In this document: one piece after another, positions 26,311-36,266 of the stretch
How the letters are laid out: each line of letters opens with the position of its first letter
How positions within the stretch are numbered: the stretch's first letter is position 1
Assembly: GCF_003815535.1 (NCBI RefSeq)
Contig: NZ_RPFZ01000001.1
Span: 248,001-312,000, forward strand
DNA length: 64,000 nucleotides
DNA from: Aurantiacibacter spongiae
GTDB taxonomy: Bacteria > Pseudomonadota > Alphaproteobacteria > Sphingomonadales > Sphingomonadaceae
Direction: 5' to 3'
Notes under the pieces: generated by a model
Seen by the model: only the letters and a program-made list of their open reading frames with translations
What the model was told of the DNA's origin: nothing
The model's database searches: none
Translations under genes and position numbers: made by a program

Positions 26311-27738
26311 CTAGGCGATGATCGCGGGAAACAGTCCGGTAACCAGGATGATCGCCACCGCCAGCGGGCATAGCCACGCCAGCAGGAAGCGCCACAGCGC
26401 GAAGACCGGGCGCGAGAGGCCCGTGGTCGTCTCCAGCAGCCGCCGGTCCGCCCGCCAGCCGATGAAGATCGAGGTCAGCAAAGCGCCCAGCGGAAGCATG
26501 ATCTTGCCGGTGAAGCCGTCCACCGTATCGAGGATGTCGGTGTCCGCGAACAGCGACCACCAGCCCAGCGGGCGCACGTCCGCCCACACGTTGTAGCCGA
26601 GCAGGCAGGCGACCCCGATGAGGAACGCGCCGATACCGAAGACCAGCGCTGCCTTGTGACGGGTCCAGCCCAGTTCGCCGATCGCCCACGCGGTGGGCAC
26701 TTCCAGCAGGGAGATCGAGCTGGTGATCGCGGCCACCAGCACGAGGATGAAGAACAACATTCCCACCAAAGCGCCGGCAGGCATGGCCTCGAACGCGAAG
26801 GGCAGGGTCTGGAAAACCAGCGTCGGCCCGGCGGCAGGGTCGAGACCCACCGCAAACACGATGGGAAAAATCATCAGGCCGGCGATCAGGGCGACGGCCG
26901 TATCGGCAAAGGCGATGGCCAGCGCCGTCGACCCGAGCCGGGTGCCCTGGCGGATGTAGGAGCCATAGGTGATGATGCCGGCAACGCCGAGCGACAGCGA
27001 GAACAGCGCCTGGCCGAGCGCCGAATTCATCACTTCCGGCTTCAATGCGGACCAGTCCGGCGTGAACAGGAAGGCCGCCGCCTCCCCGATGTCGCCAACG
27101 AAGGCTCCGTAGATGGTGATGCTGATGAGCAGGACGAAGAATGCCGGCATGAGGAAAGTCGCCGCCTTCTCGATCCCCCCGGAGACGCCGCGCGCCACGA
27201 TGTAGAGCGTGCCGCCCATGAAGGCAGCATGCATCGCCAGCAACAGGCCGGGCGAGGCGAACAGGTCGGTCAGCCGCGTCGCGATCTGCTCTTGCGATTC
27301 CCCGGCGAGAGCGCCCCGGAAAGGGTCGCCCGCGGCAAGGGCACCGACGAAATCGCCCGCGAACACGCCGGCGTAATACAGCACCCAGCCCGCGACCACC
27401 GAATAGAACGAGACGATCAGAAACGCGGCCAGCGCGCCGATCCAGCCGAAGATCGTCCATGCCGGCGATACGCGCGATTCCCGCGCGACCCGGCGGATCG
27501 AGCCGACCGCGTCGGTCTGCCCCGCGCGGCCGATGAATATTTCCGCCAGCAGGAGCGGCAGGCCCAGCAGGACGACGCAGCCTATGTAGAAGATGACGAA
27601 CGCCCCGCCCCCGCTCTCGCCCGCCAATGTGGGAAAGCGCCACAGGTTGCCCAGCCCCACCGCCGCGCCGATGGCAGCGAGGATGAAGGCGGAACGGGAC
27701 GACCAGCCGTCCCCCGTGGTGGCGGTTGCGATGGCCAT
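26311..27738 (-). CDS. sodium-dependent transporter, neurotransmitter:sodium symporter family
   Basis: A 475-aa inner-membrane carrier of the LeuT/SNF type that couples uptake of an amino acid or related amine to sodium. The first helix carries the family motif [20 protein letters not shown], which holds sodium and substrate ligands. About eleven to twelve hydrophobic segments follow, including [11 protein letters not shown] and [11 protein letters not shown]. The start at 27738 ([15 protein letters not shown]) removes a hydrophilic extension of 16 residues that precedes it in frame. Substrate unknown. It is divergent from panB with 117 nt between. Confidence 0.88.
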   Translation of the reverse strand: MAIATATTGDGWSSRSAFILAAIGAAVGLGNLWRFPTLAGESGGGAFVIFYIGCVVLLGLPLLLAEIFIGRAGQTDAVGSIRRVARESRVSPAWTIFGWIGALAAFLIVSFYSVVAGWVLYYAGVFAGDFVGALAAGDPFRGALAGESQEQIATRLTDLFASPGLLLAMHAAFMGGTLYIVARGVSGGIEKAATFLMPAFFVLLISITIYGAFVGDIGEAAAFLFTPDWSALKPEVMNSALGQALFSLSLGVAGIITYGSYIRQGTRLGSTALAIAFADTAVALIAGLMIFPIVFAVGLDPAAGPTLVFQTLPFAFEAMPAGALVGMLFFILVLVAAITSSISLLEVPTAWAIGELGWTRHKAALVFGIGAFLIGVACLLGYNVWADVRPLGWWSLFADTDILDTVDGFTGKIMLPLGALLTSIFIGWRADRRLLETTTGLSRPVFALWRFLLAWLCPLAVAIILVTGLFPAIIA

Positions 27739-27855
27739 GAAAATGCGTCCCTTCCCCTGTCGCCCGGCCGGGCTTTTGCTTTCCATTGCAACTTTTGCCG
27801 ATCATTCCAAGGGCGCGGTTGGCGCTTGCCCACGGCGGCGCTAAGGGTTCTGGCC

Positions 27856-28725
27856 ATGTCCACGACCTTCCAGCTCGACACCGCGACCAGCCGCGCCAAC
27901 CCCACCCCGCAGCCGATGCGGCGCCTGACCGTGCCCAAGATCGGGGCGCGCAAGGTCGATGGCGTGACGCACGATCCGATCGTCATGCTTACCGCATACA
28001 CCGCGCGGCAGGCGCAGCTGCTCGATCCGCATTGCGACATCCTCCTGGTGGGAGACTCGCTGGCGCAGGTGATCTATGGCCTGCCTTCGACCATTCCCGT
28101 CACGCTCGACATGATGGCCAACCACGCCGCCGCCGTGGTGCGCGGGAGCTACCATTCCGTGGTGGTGGTGGACATGCCCTTCGGTGCCTACGAGGCAAGC
28201 CCCCGGGCCGCTTTCGAGGCGGCAGCGCGCTTGCTGAAGGAAAGCGGCGCAGCGGCCGTCAAGCTGGAGGGCGGAGAAGCGATGGCGCAAACCGTCGCCT
28301 TCCTGGTGCAGCGCGGCATTCCGGTGATGGGTCATGTCGGCCTGACCCCGCAAGCGGTCAACGTGCTGGGCGGTTACGGCGCACGCGGACGCAGCGACGC
28401 CGAGGCCGAGAAGATCGTCGGTGATGCGCTGGCGCTCGAACAGGCCGGTGCCTTCGCCATCGTGGTCGAGGGCGTGGTCGAACCGATCGCGGTGGAGATG
28501 ACCGGGAAGCTTGGCTGCCCGGTCATTGGCATCGGCGCGTCTGCGAAATGCGACGGACAGGTGCTGGTGGTTGACGACATGCTCGGAATGTTCGAGCGCG
28601 TGCCGCGCTTCGTGAAGAAGTACGAGGGGCTGGCCGATACGATCACCGCGGCCGTCAAGACATATGCGAGCGAAGTGCGGGAGCGCAGCTTTCCCGGCCC
28701 GGATCAGCTGTACCGGCCAAAATAG
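27856..28725 (+). CDS. panB: 3-methyl-2-oxobutanoate hydroxymethyltransferase
   Basis: Transfers a hydroxymethyl group from 5,10-methylene-THF to 2-oxoisovalerate, giving ketopantoate for coenzyme A synthesis. The 289-aa protein has the PanB motifs [23 protein letters not shown] (Mg-binding Asp), [27 protein letters not shown] and [15 protein letters not shown]. The N-terminus ([10 protein letters not shown]) fits family starts, and AAGGG lies upstream of the ATG. panC is not adjacent. Confidence 0.96.
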   Translation: MSTTFQLDTATSRANPTPQPMRRLTVPKIGARKVDGVTHDPIVMLTAYTARQAQLLDPHCDILLVGDSLAQVIYGLPSTIPVTLDMMANHAAAVVRGSYHSVVVVDMPFGAYEASPRAAFEAAARLLKESGAAAVKLEGGEAMAQTVAFLVQRGIPVMGHVGLTPQAVNVLGGYGARGRSDAEAEKIVGDALALEQAGAFAIVVEGVVEPIAVEMTGKLGCPVIGIGASAKCDGQVLVVDDMLGMFERVPRFVKKYEGLADTITAAVKTYASEVRERSFPGPDQLYRPK

Positions 28726-28770
28726 CGGTTCTCCGCCCGGAAATTCGATCGACCGACAACAGGGTAGTTC

Positions 28771-29850
28771 ATGGCCACGCTCAAGCGCTTCTACGGCTTT
28801 TCCTTCGTCTTCACGCTGATCTGCCTCGCCCTGGGCGCGTGGTACGGCTGGTCGAGCACCGGGGGAAGCATGTCGGGCACTCTGGCGATGCTGTGGATCA
28901 TCGCCGTGCTTTCGGTGCTGGAGATTTCGCTCAGCTTCGACAACGCGGTCGTCAATGCGAGCGTGCTGAAGGACATGGACAAGATCTGGCAACGCCGGTT
29001 CCTGACCTGGGGCATCGCCTTCGCCGTGTTCGGAATGCGCGTCGTCTTCCCGCTTGCCATCGTCGCCATCGCGGCGGGGCTCGGTCCGGTGGAGACGATC
29101 AACCTCTCCCTCAACAACCCCGCCGAGTACGAGCGCATCGTATCGAGCGCGCATGTCGGCATCGCCGGGTTCGGCGGGGCGTTCCTCGCGATGGTGGGCC
29201 TCAAGTTCTTCTTCGATCAGGACAAGGACATTCACTGGATTGCCGCCATCGAACGCCAGCTCACCCGTTTCGCGGCGCTGCCCGCGGCGGAGATCGCGCT
29301 GCTGCTGCTCGCCCTGTGGGGCGTCTCCGGCCTGTTGCGCGACGAGGAGGCGCTGACCTTCCTCGTCGCCGGTATCCTCGGCCTCGTCACCTTCATCGCG
29401 GTGGAGGGCATCAACGCCGTCCTCGAACGGCACGAGGAGAAACAGCAACTGGTCGGTGCGGCGGTACGCAGCGGCCTGGGGGGGTTCCTCTATCTGAACG
29501 TGCTCGATGCCAGCTTCAGCTTCGACGGAGTGATCGGCGCGTTCGCCCTTTCGAACAACATGATCGTGATCGCGCTCGGCCTGTCCATTGGGGCGATGTT
29601 CGTGCGTTCCATGACCATCCACCTCGTCGAGAAGGGCACGCTTGCGCAGTATCGGTTTCTGGAGCACGGCGCGTTCTGGGCGATCATCGCGCTGGGCGCG
29701 ATCATGCTGCTGTCGGCGCGCTTCCACATTCCCGAAACCGTAACCGGCCTGATCGGCGCAACCCTTATCGGCATATCGCTGTGGTGGTCGATCCGCCAGA
29801 ACCGGCGCGAGGCGGCAGAAGAGCCTAAGCCGGCCCCGCCGCCTGCCTGA
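28771..29850 (+). CDS. DUF475 / TerC-like integral membrane protein
   Basis: A 359-aa polytopic membrane protein of the DUF475 family, related to TerC. Two acidic membrane motifs are visible, LEISLSFDNAVVNASVL and LDASFSFDGVIGAFALSNN; in TerC-type proteins such motifs are thought to handle divalent metal ions. About nine hydrophobic segments. The C-terminus is a hydrophilic Pro/Glu tail that overlaps, tail to tail, the end of the next gene by 26 nt. Possible role in metal or tellurite stress, not proven. Confidence 0.85.
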   Translation: MATLKRFYGFSFVFTLICLALGAWYGWSSTGGSMSGTLAMLWIIAVLSVLEISLSFDNAVVNASVLKDMDKIWQRRFLTWGIAFAVFGMRVVFPLAIVAIAAGLGPVETINLSLNNPAEYERIVSSAHVGIAGFGGAFLAMVGLKFFFDQDKDIHWIAAIERQLTRFAALPAAEIALLLLALWGVSGLLRDEEALTFLVAGILGLVTFIAVEGINAVLERHEEKQQLVGAAVRSGLGGFLYLNVLDASFSFDGVIGAFALSNNMIVIALGLSIGAMFVRSMTIHLVEKGTLAQYRFLEHGAFWAIIALGAIMLLSARFHIPETVTGLIGATLIGISLWWSIRQNRREAAEEPKPAPPPA

Positions 29851-30796
29851 GCCGGTTTGCAAGCGGCGCCGAAACGATCAGCTGCGTGAGATGGTAGAGG
29901 AGCACCGGCAGCAGTACCAGCCCGGCAACAGCGGGCGGGAACAGCACGGCGGCGAGCGGCGCGCCCAGCGCAATGCTCTTCTGCGCACCGGCGAACAGGA
30001 AGGCGATACGGTCTGCGCGCGTCAGACGCAGCAAACCGCCCGTCGCCCACGCCCCGGCGAAACCGAACACGAGAAACCCACCCACGAGGATTGCAAGCCA
30101 GACCCACGCCCCGGGATCCACGCGGGTCCACAAACCCTGCACGACGGCGGCGGAGAAGGCGACATAGACCGCGATCGCAATGGCAATCCGGTCAGCCCAG
30201 GCCGTCAGCGACCGGTGTTCCGCGACCCAGCCGCCGAACTTCGTCTGCAGCAGCTGGCCGAGGGCGAAGGGCAGCAACAGGATCGTGGCGATCCGTTCGA
30301 GGCCCGCCAGGTCGATTGCCAGTCCGTCTGCGCCAGCGAACAGCGACAGAAGTGGCGCGGTAACGAAAACGCCCAGCACGTTCACCACCGCCGCGGCGAC
30401 GACGGACGCGGCCACGTTCCCCCCCGCGAGGGAAGAATAGGCTGTCGCCGATTGCACCGTGGAAGGCAGGAAACCGAGGAACAACAGGCCAAGAGCCACC
30501 GTCGGAGGAAGGGCTGCCTCGCCAGTTGCGGACAGTCCCCATCCGGCAAGACCCATCGCGCCGAACACCCAGGCGATCAGCGGCAGGAGAAAACGCCAGT
30601 TGCCGATGCCCCGGCGCACGTCCGCCCGCGGCAGGCGCAGACCGTTGAGCAGGAACAGCAGAAAAATTGCCGCGTCCGAAACGATCTGCGCCACCACCCT
30701 GCCTTGTCCCGAAACCGGGGCAAGGCTCGCGAGCACGATCGCCGCCAGCAGCAGGCGAACCAGCGGGTCGATGATTGCGGAAAGACGGGAAAGCAT
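29825..30796 (-). CDS. bile acid:sodium symporter family protein (YfeH-like)
   Basis: A 323-aa membrane protein with about ten segments of the BASS/SBF-like family; SBF-like motifs include AIFLLFLLNGLRLPR, GFLPSTVQSATAYSSLAGGN and FLFAGAQKSIALGAPLA. Substrate is unknown; in bacteria such proteins carry organic anions. The ATG at 30796 is 25 nt after prsR ends in the same direction, so it may be the last gene of the sugar transferase-prsK-prsR transcript. Its 3' end overlaps the convergent DUF475 gene. Confidence 0.82.
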   Translation of the reverse strand: MLSRLSAIIDPLVRLLLAAIVLASLAPVSGQGRVVAQIVSDAAIFLLFLLNGLRLPRADVRRGIGNWRFLLPLIAWVFGAMGLAGWGLSATGEAALPPTVALGLLFLGFLPSTVQSATAYSSLAGGNVAASVVAAAVVNVLGVFVTAPLLSLFAGADGLAIDLAGLERIATILLLPFALGQLLQTKFGGWVAEHRSLTAWADRIAIAIAVYVAFSAAVVQGLWTRVDPGAWVWLAILVGGFLVFGFAGAWATGGLLRLTRADRIAFLFAGAQKSIALGAPLAAVLFPPAVAGLVLLPVLLYHLTQLIVSAPLANRLRQAAGPA

Positions 30797-30821
30797 GCCG
30801 AGGCGCCCTGCCGCCGCGCCT

Positions 30822-32186
30822 TCAGCTCTGCAAGTCGTATTGCTTGAGGAGGTCGTAGAGCGTGGGGCGGCTGATCCCGAGCGTACGTGCCGTGCTCGAT
30901 ATGTTGCCTTCGTTGCGCGCCAGCGCGTGGCGAATGACCCTGCGATCGGCCCTTTCGCGCGCACTCTTGAGGTTCAGCACCTCCGGGCCGTCGTCGGCCT
31001 CGTCGTCGAGATCGAGGTCTTCGGCCTTGACCAGTTTGCCTTCCGCCATGATCGCCGCTCGCTTCACCCGGTTTTCCAGTTCGCGAACGTTGCCCGGCCA
31101 GCCCCACCCATCGATCGCCGTCAGCGCGTCGGGCGCAAACCCCGTTACCTGAGGGTTCATTTCGCGGGCGAACCGTTTCAGAAATACCTTGGCCAGCAGG
31201 ACCGCATCGCCGGGCCGTTCCGCCAGTGAGGGTATCTTCACCACGATTTCCGCGAGGCGATAGAACAGGTCTTCCCGGAAACGCCCGTCGGCGATCATCG
31301 CTTCAAGATCCTGATGGGTGGCGCAGACGATCCGCGTATCGACGGGGATCGATTTGCGCCCCCCGATCCGCTCGATGGTGCGCTCCTGGAGAAAGCGCAG
31401 CAGCTTGACCTGAAGCGGGAGCGGGATGTCGCCGACCTCGTCCAGGAACAGCGTGCCGCCGTCGGCCATCTCGATCTTGCCCTCGGTCGTCTTGACCGCG
31501 CCTGTGAACGCGCCTTTCTCGTGTCCGAACAGTTCGCTTTCCAGCAGGTTCTCCGGGATCGCGGCGCAGTTGATGGCGACGAAGTTGCCTTCCGCTCGCC
31601 CGCTCGCATCGTGCAACCCCTGCGCGAGCAATTCCTTGCCCGTCCCGCTTGCGCCCAGCAGCATGACCGATACGCTGGTGTTGGCCACCCGCTCGATCGT
31701 GCGCGCGACCTTGACCATCTCTGGGGCAGAGGTAACGAGCCCCCCCAGCACGGTGTTCCCTTCCCCCGCCCTTTCCCACAGGACCCGGTTTTCGCGTTCG
31801 ATGGCATGAAGGTTCAGGGCGCGGCGCACGATCAGACCCAGCTGTTCGATGTCGACCGGCTTCTGGTAGAAGTCGTAGGCGCCGCGTTCGATGGCGGTTA
31901 GCGCGCTTTCCCGCGCACCGTGGCCGGATGCGACAACAACCTTTGTGTCTGGTTTGAGCGCCATGATCTCGTCCAGCACGGCGAAGCCTTCACTGGTTCC
32001 GTCGGGATCGGGCGGCAGGCCGAGGTCGAGCGTGACGACCGAGGGTTCTTCGGCCCTGAGAGCGGCAATGGCGCTCGCCCGGTCTCCTGCAACCAGCACC
32101 TCGAAATCTTCGTAGGCCCATTTGAGCTGCGCCTGCAATCCCTCGTCGTCCTCGACAATCAGCAGTTTGGGTCGGGTGTCGGCCAT
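30822..32186 (-). CDS. prsR: PEP-CTERM/EPS-associated sigma-54 response regulator PrsR
   Basis: A 454-aa NtrC-type regulator: receiver domain (LLIVEDDEG; Asp in VVTLDLGLPP), AAA+ domain with Walker A GASGTGKE, the sigma-54 contact loop ELFGHEKGAFTGA, Walker B GGTLFLDEVGD, and a Fis-type HTH (NISSTARTLGISRPTLYDLL). The receiver and domain order match PrsR, known from loci for exopolysaccharide and PEP-CTERM protein sorting. Its ATG shares a base with the prsK stop (TGATG), so the pair is coupled. Confidence 0.88.
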   Translation of the reverse strand: MADTRPKLLIVEDDEGLQAQLKWAYEDFEVLVAGDRASAIAALRAEEPSVVTLDLGLPPDPDGTSEGFAVLDEIMALKPDTKVVVASGHGARESALTAIERGAYDFYQKPVDIEQLGLIVRRALNLHAIERENRVLWERAGEGNTVLGGLVTSAPEMVKVARTIERVANTSVSVMLLGASGTGKELLAQGLHDASGRAEGNFVAINCAAIPENLLESELFGHEKGAFTGAVKTTEGKIEMADGGTLFLDEVGDIPLPLQVKLLRFLQERTIERIGGRKSIPVDTRIVCATHQDLEAMIADGRFREDLFYRLAEIVVKIPSLAERPGDAVLLAKVFLKRFAREMNPQVTGFAPDALTAIDGWGWPGNVRELENRVKRAAIMAEGKLVKAEDLDLDDEADDGPEVLNLKSARERADRRVIRHALARNEGNISSTARTLGISRPTLYDLLKQYDLQS

Positions 32187-34297
32187 CAGGCGATCTCGCT
32201 TGTCTTTTCGGGGTTTCTGGTTCGGATAGCGGCCATTTCGGCCAATGGCAGGCGGATCAGGAAGCGGGTGCCGAGAGCCTCGCGCGATTCGACGTCGATC
32301 GTACCGCCCATCCCGCGCACCAGTTCGCGTGCTTCGAACGCTCCGATCCCGAAACCGCCGGGCTTGGAGGAATGGAATGGCTTGAACAGCCGGGTCCGGA
32401 TGAATTCGGGCGACATCCCGGCCCCGGTATCGGCGATCTCGATCAGCGCGTGGCCCCCGTCGATGGAGGTGGTCAGGACGACCTGACCCGTCGCGCCACC
32501 TGCCTCGATGCCGTTCTGCACCAGATGAACCAGAGCCTGTTCGAGTGCCTCGGCATCCCCGGTGGCGCAGATGTGCTCCTGTTCGACCAGCGAAACCGAG
32601 GCGTTCGTCCGGAATTGCCGCGCGACCCGGCGCATTACCTTCGACAGGTCCACGAGCCCTTTCGCGCGCCCGGAATGCGCGCCGTACCGGTTCAGCCGGG
32701 CGAGCAAGCCGGTCAGCTTGTCGGTCGAATTACGCAAAGTGAGGATCATGTCAGCACGAAATTCCGGCTTTTCCGCATGCTTTTCCGCATTCTTCGCCAG
32801 AAGCGAGAGCTGGCTTGCCAGGTTCTTGATGTCGTGCATGACGAAGGCCATGCGCCGATTGAATTCATCGAAACGCTGCGCTTCCCCGAGCGCGTCCTGG
32901 GATGAAGCTTCGGCGAGGTAGCTGGCGAGTTGGCGCCCGACCACGCGAAGAAGATCGAAATCTTCCCAGTCGAGCCGCCGGGCGGCGAGCGGACGCGCCA
33001 GCACCACCAGACCGACCAGCCTTTCGTAATGGAGCAGCGGGATCATCGCCCACGCGCGCGCGTCCTCGGTCAGCCAGGCCGGAGTCGCGCTTGCCGGGAC
33101 CGTCTGCGTGCGCCCCTTTCGCGTGTCGTCCAGATCGAGGATGAACTGGCTCTGCTCGAAATAGCGCGCGCCGGACATATCGAGCGCGCGTGCGGGAACG
33201 TCGATGCCAGTCCATTGCCAGCGCGCGGCCAGCGCCAACCCGCCTTCTTCGCGCGGAGTCAGCAACAGGCCCGCCGGACTGTCGGTGATATCCGCAACCG
33301 CCTGAACCGCGCGCTCGGGCAGCGGCGGCGCCTCCGGACCTGCGCGACCGATGGTATCGGTAAAACGAAGCCACTCCGCCCGGTAATCGTAGCGATGCTG
33401 GAACAGGTTCTTGGCCACGGTGACGCGCAGCCAGCCGCGCAATCGCTTCGAGGGCAGAACCGTAAGCGCCAGCGCACTGGCAAGAAGAACGAAGCCGGTC
33501 TGCAGCACGTTCGCGTAGCCCGTGCCGAGATAGCTCAATCCCTGGGCGACGACGACCATTACCACCAGGTAGGCACCGATCAGCAGCAGGGAAAAGGACT
33601 GGAAGGCAAAGCTGCGGGAAGGGCGGAAGCGCAGGTCGCTCTTGCTGCGGAGCGTTCCGACGGCAAGCAGCGCGACCGCCAGCAGAAGGATGCCGGCGCG
33701 CAACTGCCATAGCAGGGCGGGCGTGCCGGCACCGAGATAGGCGATGGTGTAGACATTGAGATCGTACAGCCACACCCCGCCCAGCGCCGCGGCTGGCCAC
33801 CGCAACGCTTCTCGCGCCTGCTGGCTGGCCCCGGCGTAAAGGTTGTGCACCAGCACCAGCCCGCCGACGCAGAACAGCAGGCGCAGGGTCAGCGCAAAGC
33901 GGGCGATGAGTACATCCGCGCCGGCCAGCGCCTGATATCGAACGCTGGCGGCGATCATGGCGAATTGCAGCAGTTCGACGAAGGCCAGCGCGAACACGAC
34001 AGGCCGGATCGGCCCGAGATGCTTGTCCCGCTCGTCGTGGCCGAACAGGCGATAGAGCATCCAGATCCAGGCAAGGTTCGTGCAAGCGAGGATCGTCCGG
34101 GCCGCCAAGCTCGCCTCGCCTGCGGTCGCTACCGCTACCGCCCATGCGGCGTTGACCAGCAGGGCAGCCGCGGTCGCCCTGCCCGCTATGCCTTTCGCCT
34201 GCCGGCCGGTCGCCAGCCACAGCGCCAGCGCAATCGCCGCACCGGCGGCGAGAAGATAGGCGCAGTACACCAGAAGGTTCCAAACCGGCCCGATCAC
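32186..34297 (-). CDS. prsK: PrsK-type membrane histidine kinase
   Basis: A 703-aa sensor with about nine N-terminal membrane helices (residues 1-290), a GAF-like domain (about 315-480), then a kinase core: FNRRMAFVMHDIKNLASQLSLL (His in MHDIKN, the form seen in PrsK), and HATPase motifs LVQNGIEAGG, IADTGAGM and KPGGFGIGAFEARELV. The domain set is characteristic of PrsK, partner of PrsR. It overlaps the upstream sugar transferase by 4 nt (ATGA) and prsR by 1 nt. Confidence 0.87.
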   Translation of the reverse strand: MIGPVWNLLVYCAYLLAAGAAIALALWLATGRQAKGIAGRATAAALLVNAAWAVAVATAGEASLAARTILACTNLAWIWMLYRLFGHDERDKHLGPIRPVVFALAFVELLQFAMIAASVRYQALAGADVLIARFALTLRLLFCVGGLVLVHNLYAGASQQAREALRWPAAALGGVWLYDLNVYTIAYLGAGTPALLWQLRAGILLLAVALLAVGTLRSKSDLRFRPSRSFAFQSFSLLLIGAYLVVMVVVAQGLSYLGTGYANVLQTGFVLLASALALTVLPSKRLRGWLRVTVAKNLFQHRYDYRAEWLRFTDTIGRAGPEAPPLPERAVQAVADITDSPAGLLLTPREEGGLALAARWQWTGIDVPARALDMSGARYFEQSQFILDLDDTRKGRTQTVPASATPAWLTEDARAWAMIPLLHYERLVGLVVLARPLAARRLDWEDFDLLRVVGRQLASYLAEASSQDALGEAQRFDEFNRRMAFVMHDIKNLASQLSLLAKNAEKHAEKPEFRADMILTLRNSTDKLTGLLARLNRYGAHSGRAKGLVDLSKVMRRVARQFRTNASVSLVEQEHICATGDAEALEQALVHLVQNGIEAGGATGQVVLTTSIDGGHALIEIADTGAGMSPEFIRTRLFKPFHSSKPGGFGIGAFEARELVRGMGGTIDVESREALGTRFLIRLPLAEMAAIRTRNPEKTSEIA

Positions 34298-35679
34298 CGC
34301 GCGCCCTCCGGCCAGAGGATCACGCGCAGGGTCTGCAACATGATGAGGAGATCGAGGAAGGGCGTGTAGTTCTTCGCGTAATACAGATCGTATTCCAGCT
34401 TGTGACGCGAATCTTCAGTGGAAGCGCCATAGGGGTAATTGATCTGGGCCCAGCCGGTGATACCCGGCTTCACCATGTGCCGTTCGGCGTAATAGGGTAG
34501 CTGACGATCGAGATCGGCGACGAACTGCGGCACTTCGGGGCGCGGGCCGACGAAGCTCATATGGCCGCGAAGCACTGTCCAGACCTGCGGCAGCTCGTCG
34601 ATGCGGACCTTGCGGATGAAGGCTCCGATGCGGGTGATGCGCGGATCGCCCGCCTGCGCCCATTTGGCACCGTCCTTCTCGGCATCGATGCGCATCGAGC
34701 GCAGCTTCACCAGCTCGAACGGCTGGCCGTAGAGTCCCACGCGCTGCTGCCGGAAGAAAGCCGGTCCGTCGCTGTCGAGCTTCACCAGCGCGGCGAACAT
34801 GGCGATGAGTGGAAAGGTGGCGAGCAGCAGCACGCTGCTGGCGAGGATATCGAACAGCCGCTTGGCCGCGCTCGATATGGCGCGTCCGCTTGAAAAGCCG
34901 TCCGAGAAGATCAGCCAGCTCGGATTGAGCGTGTCGAGATCGACGCGGCCCGTCTCGCGCTCCATGAAACTGGAAAACTCGTTCACGTGCACACCCGCCG
35001 TCTTGACCCGGACGAGGTCCTTCAGCGGCAGGGCGTTGCGCCGTTCCTCCAGCGCCAGCACCACCTCGCTCGCCCCCAGATCGGCGACGTAGCGGGAAAG
35101 GTCGGGAATAGCCGCGCGCTGGATCGCTTCGGGCACCTGTGGCTCGGCATCGGACATGTTGATGAAGCCGACGAGGGCGAAACCGCTTTCCTCCCGCGCC
35201 GCCAGCGACTTCAGTCGTTGCGCGCGCACGCCGGCGCCCAGTACGATGACCCGCCGACGGAATGCCGCCGTCCCGAGCAGGCCGCCGGTTACGAGACGGT
35301 TCAGGACCAGCAGCGCAATCGCCAGTCCCATCGCGTAAAGCAGGGTCGAGCGCCAGTAGGTCTGGCCGGGCAGCAGGAAATCGAGCAGCGCTAGCGCCAG
35401 GATCGCGAGGCTTACGGCTACCAGCAACCGCGCGCCCGCGAAGCGCATCGAGCGAAGCGCGTCCGGGCCATAGACCCCGACCGAGATCATCGCGGTCAGC
35501 GTGACCGCGGCAAATCCCGAAAGCGGTCCCGCGCGGGCGGACAAATGGCCGGAGTCCATCCCGATCTGATCCGCGCGCAATACCCATGCGAGATCGGCTG
35601 CCAGCAGCAGCAGGGCAAGATCGAGAAGCCCGAGCAACAGGACCGCATGCGGTATGTAGTGCTTGAAGATGCGTATCAT
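34294..35679 (-). CDS. exopolysaccharide polyprenyl-glycosylphosphotransferase (undecaprenyl-phosphate sugar transferase)
   Basis: Starts exopolysaccharide repeat units by moving a sugar phosphate onto undecaprenyl phosphate at the inner membrane. The 461-aa protein has four to five N-terminal helices, a CoA-binding-like fold (VIVLGAGVRAQRL), one more helix, and the bacterial sugar transferase domain (KRLFDILASSVLLL, FFRQQRVGLYGQPF, KLRSMRIDAE, KVRIDELPQVWTVLRGHMSFVGPRPE, VKPGITGWAQINYPYG). The start MIRIFKHYIPHAVLLLG matches the family; a Met 13 codons earlier is possible. It heads the operon with prsK and prsR. Prophage genes begin about 190 nt upstream, divergently. Confidence 0.92.
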   Translation of the reverse strand: MIRIFKHYIPHAVLLLGLLDLALLLLAADLAWVLRADQIGMDSGHLSARAGPLSGFAAVTLTAMISVGVYGPDALRSMRFAGARLLVAVSLAILALALLDFLLPGQTYWRSTLLYAMGLAIALLVLNRLVTGGLLGTAAFRRRVIVLGAGVRAQRLKSLAAREESGFALVGFINMSDAEPQVPEAIQRAAIPDLSRYVADLGASEVVLALEERRNALPLKDLVRVKTAGVHVNEFSSFMERETGRVDLDTLNPSWLIFSDGFSSGRAISSAAKRLFDILASSVLLLATFPLIAMFAALVKLDSDGPAFFRQQRVGLYGQPFELVKLRSMRIDAEKDGAKWAQAGDPRITRIGAFIRKVRIDELPQVWTVLRGHMSFVGPRPEVPQFVADLDRQLPYYAERHMVKPGITGWAQINYPYGASTEDSRHKLEYDLYYAKNYTPFLDLLIMLQTLRVILWPEGAR

Positions 35680-35866
35680 CGCCTGGGCCAGCCTGACCCG
35701 GAAGAATGTCCGGATCAAACTGGCCTAGCGAAGAATGGTGAAGTGTCGGTAAATCTGACAGCGCAGAAAAGCGCCGTTTCTCCGTGACATGTAAGGAAAA
35801 CCGACGCGCCATATACGGATGAAAGGGTGACAAAGTGGAAAACCGAAATCGACGACAGGAGCCGGC

Positions 35867-36019
35867 ATGACCGACGAACGTGCGAAGGTGGTAGCGTGGC
35901 TGCGGCGGCAGGCGGAAACCTATCCGGGCACCGAATACCGCCGACATGTCGTGCTGATTCTGGCCGCCATCGAGCGCGGCGATCACATGAAGGGAGAGGA
36001 CACACGCCATGAGCAATGA
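35867..36019 (+). CDS. small phage protein (50 aa)
   Basis: Reads MTDERAKVVAWLRRQAETYP and continues to 50 residues, with GACAGGAG well placed before the ATG. It overlaps the next gene by 11 nt. Amphipathic and basic; no function recognised. It opens a plus-strand run of short phage-type genes opposite to the main phage operon. Confidence 0.55.
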   Translation: MTDERAKVVAWLRRQAETYPGTEYRRHVVLILAAIERGDHMKGEDTRHEQ

Positions 36020-36266
36020 ACTGGAAGCGCGGTTGCGGCGCAACGAGCCGCGTCGTGGCGAGAATGCGAGCGGGCTGCGAAATGAAGCCGCTGACACCCT
36101 GCAACGGTATCGAGAGGCGTTGGAGAAGATCACGGCCCCGATGGGTAACGCGCCAGATCGTGGCGATAAAGGCTGGTCGCCAGGAATGACCACCGAACAC
36201 TGGCATTGCGCTGCGGTATCTTTTCGTCGCATCGCCCGCCAAGCCCTACAGGAGCGCCAGTCATGA
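36009..36266 (+). CDS. hypothetical phage protein (85 aa)
   Basis: A hydrophilic protein with EAADTLQRYREALEKI and CAAVSFRRIARQALQERQS, the pattern of small proteins common in phage early or accessory regions (helical, a Cys, ending in ARxAL). Coupled on both sides: it overlaps the upstream 50-aa ORF and shares ATGA with the downstream gene. Function unknown. Confidence 0.6.
   Translation: MSNELEARLRRNEPRRGENASGLRNEAADTLQRYREALEKITAPMGNAPDRGDKGWSPGMTTEHWHCAAVSFRRIARQALQERQS

Noticed and set aside
26656-27855. A long upstream extension of the panB frame.
   Set aside because: It lies antisense to the sodium symporter gene; the panB family start is at 27856.
35680-35866. A sigma-54 promoter for the EPS operon, expected because PrsR is a sigma-54 activator.
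   Set aside because: No TGGCA-type -24 with TGC at -12 could be found in the 187-nt gap.
35680-35866. attL/attR at the prophage left edge.
   Set aside because: No tRNA 3' end or integrase is in the window and the partner site lies outside it, so no att core can be named.
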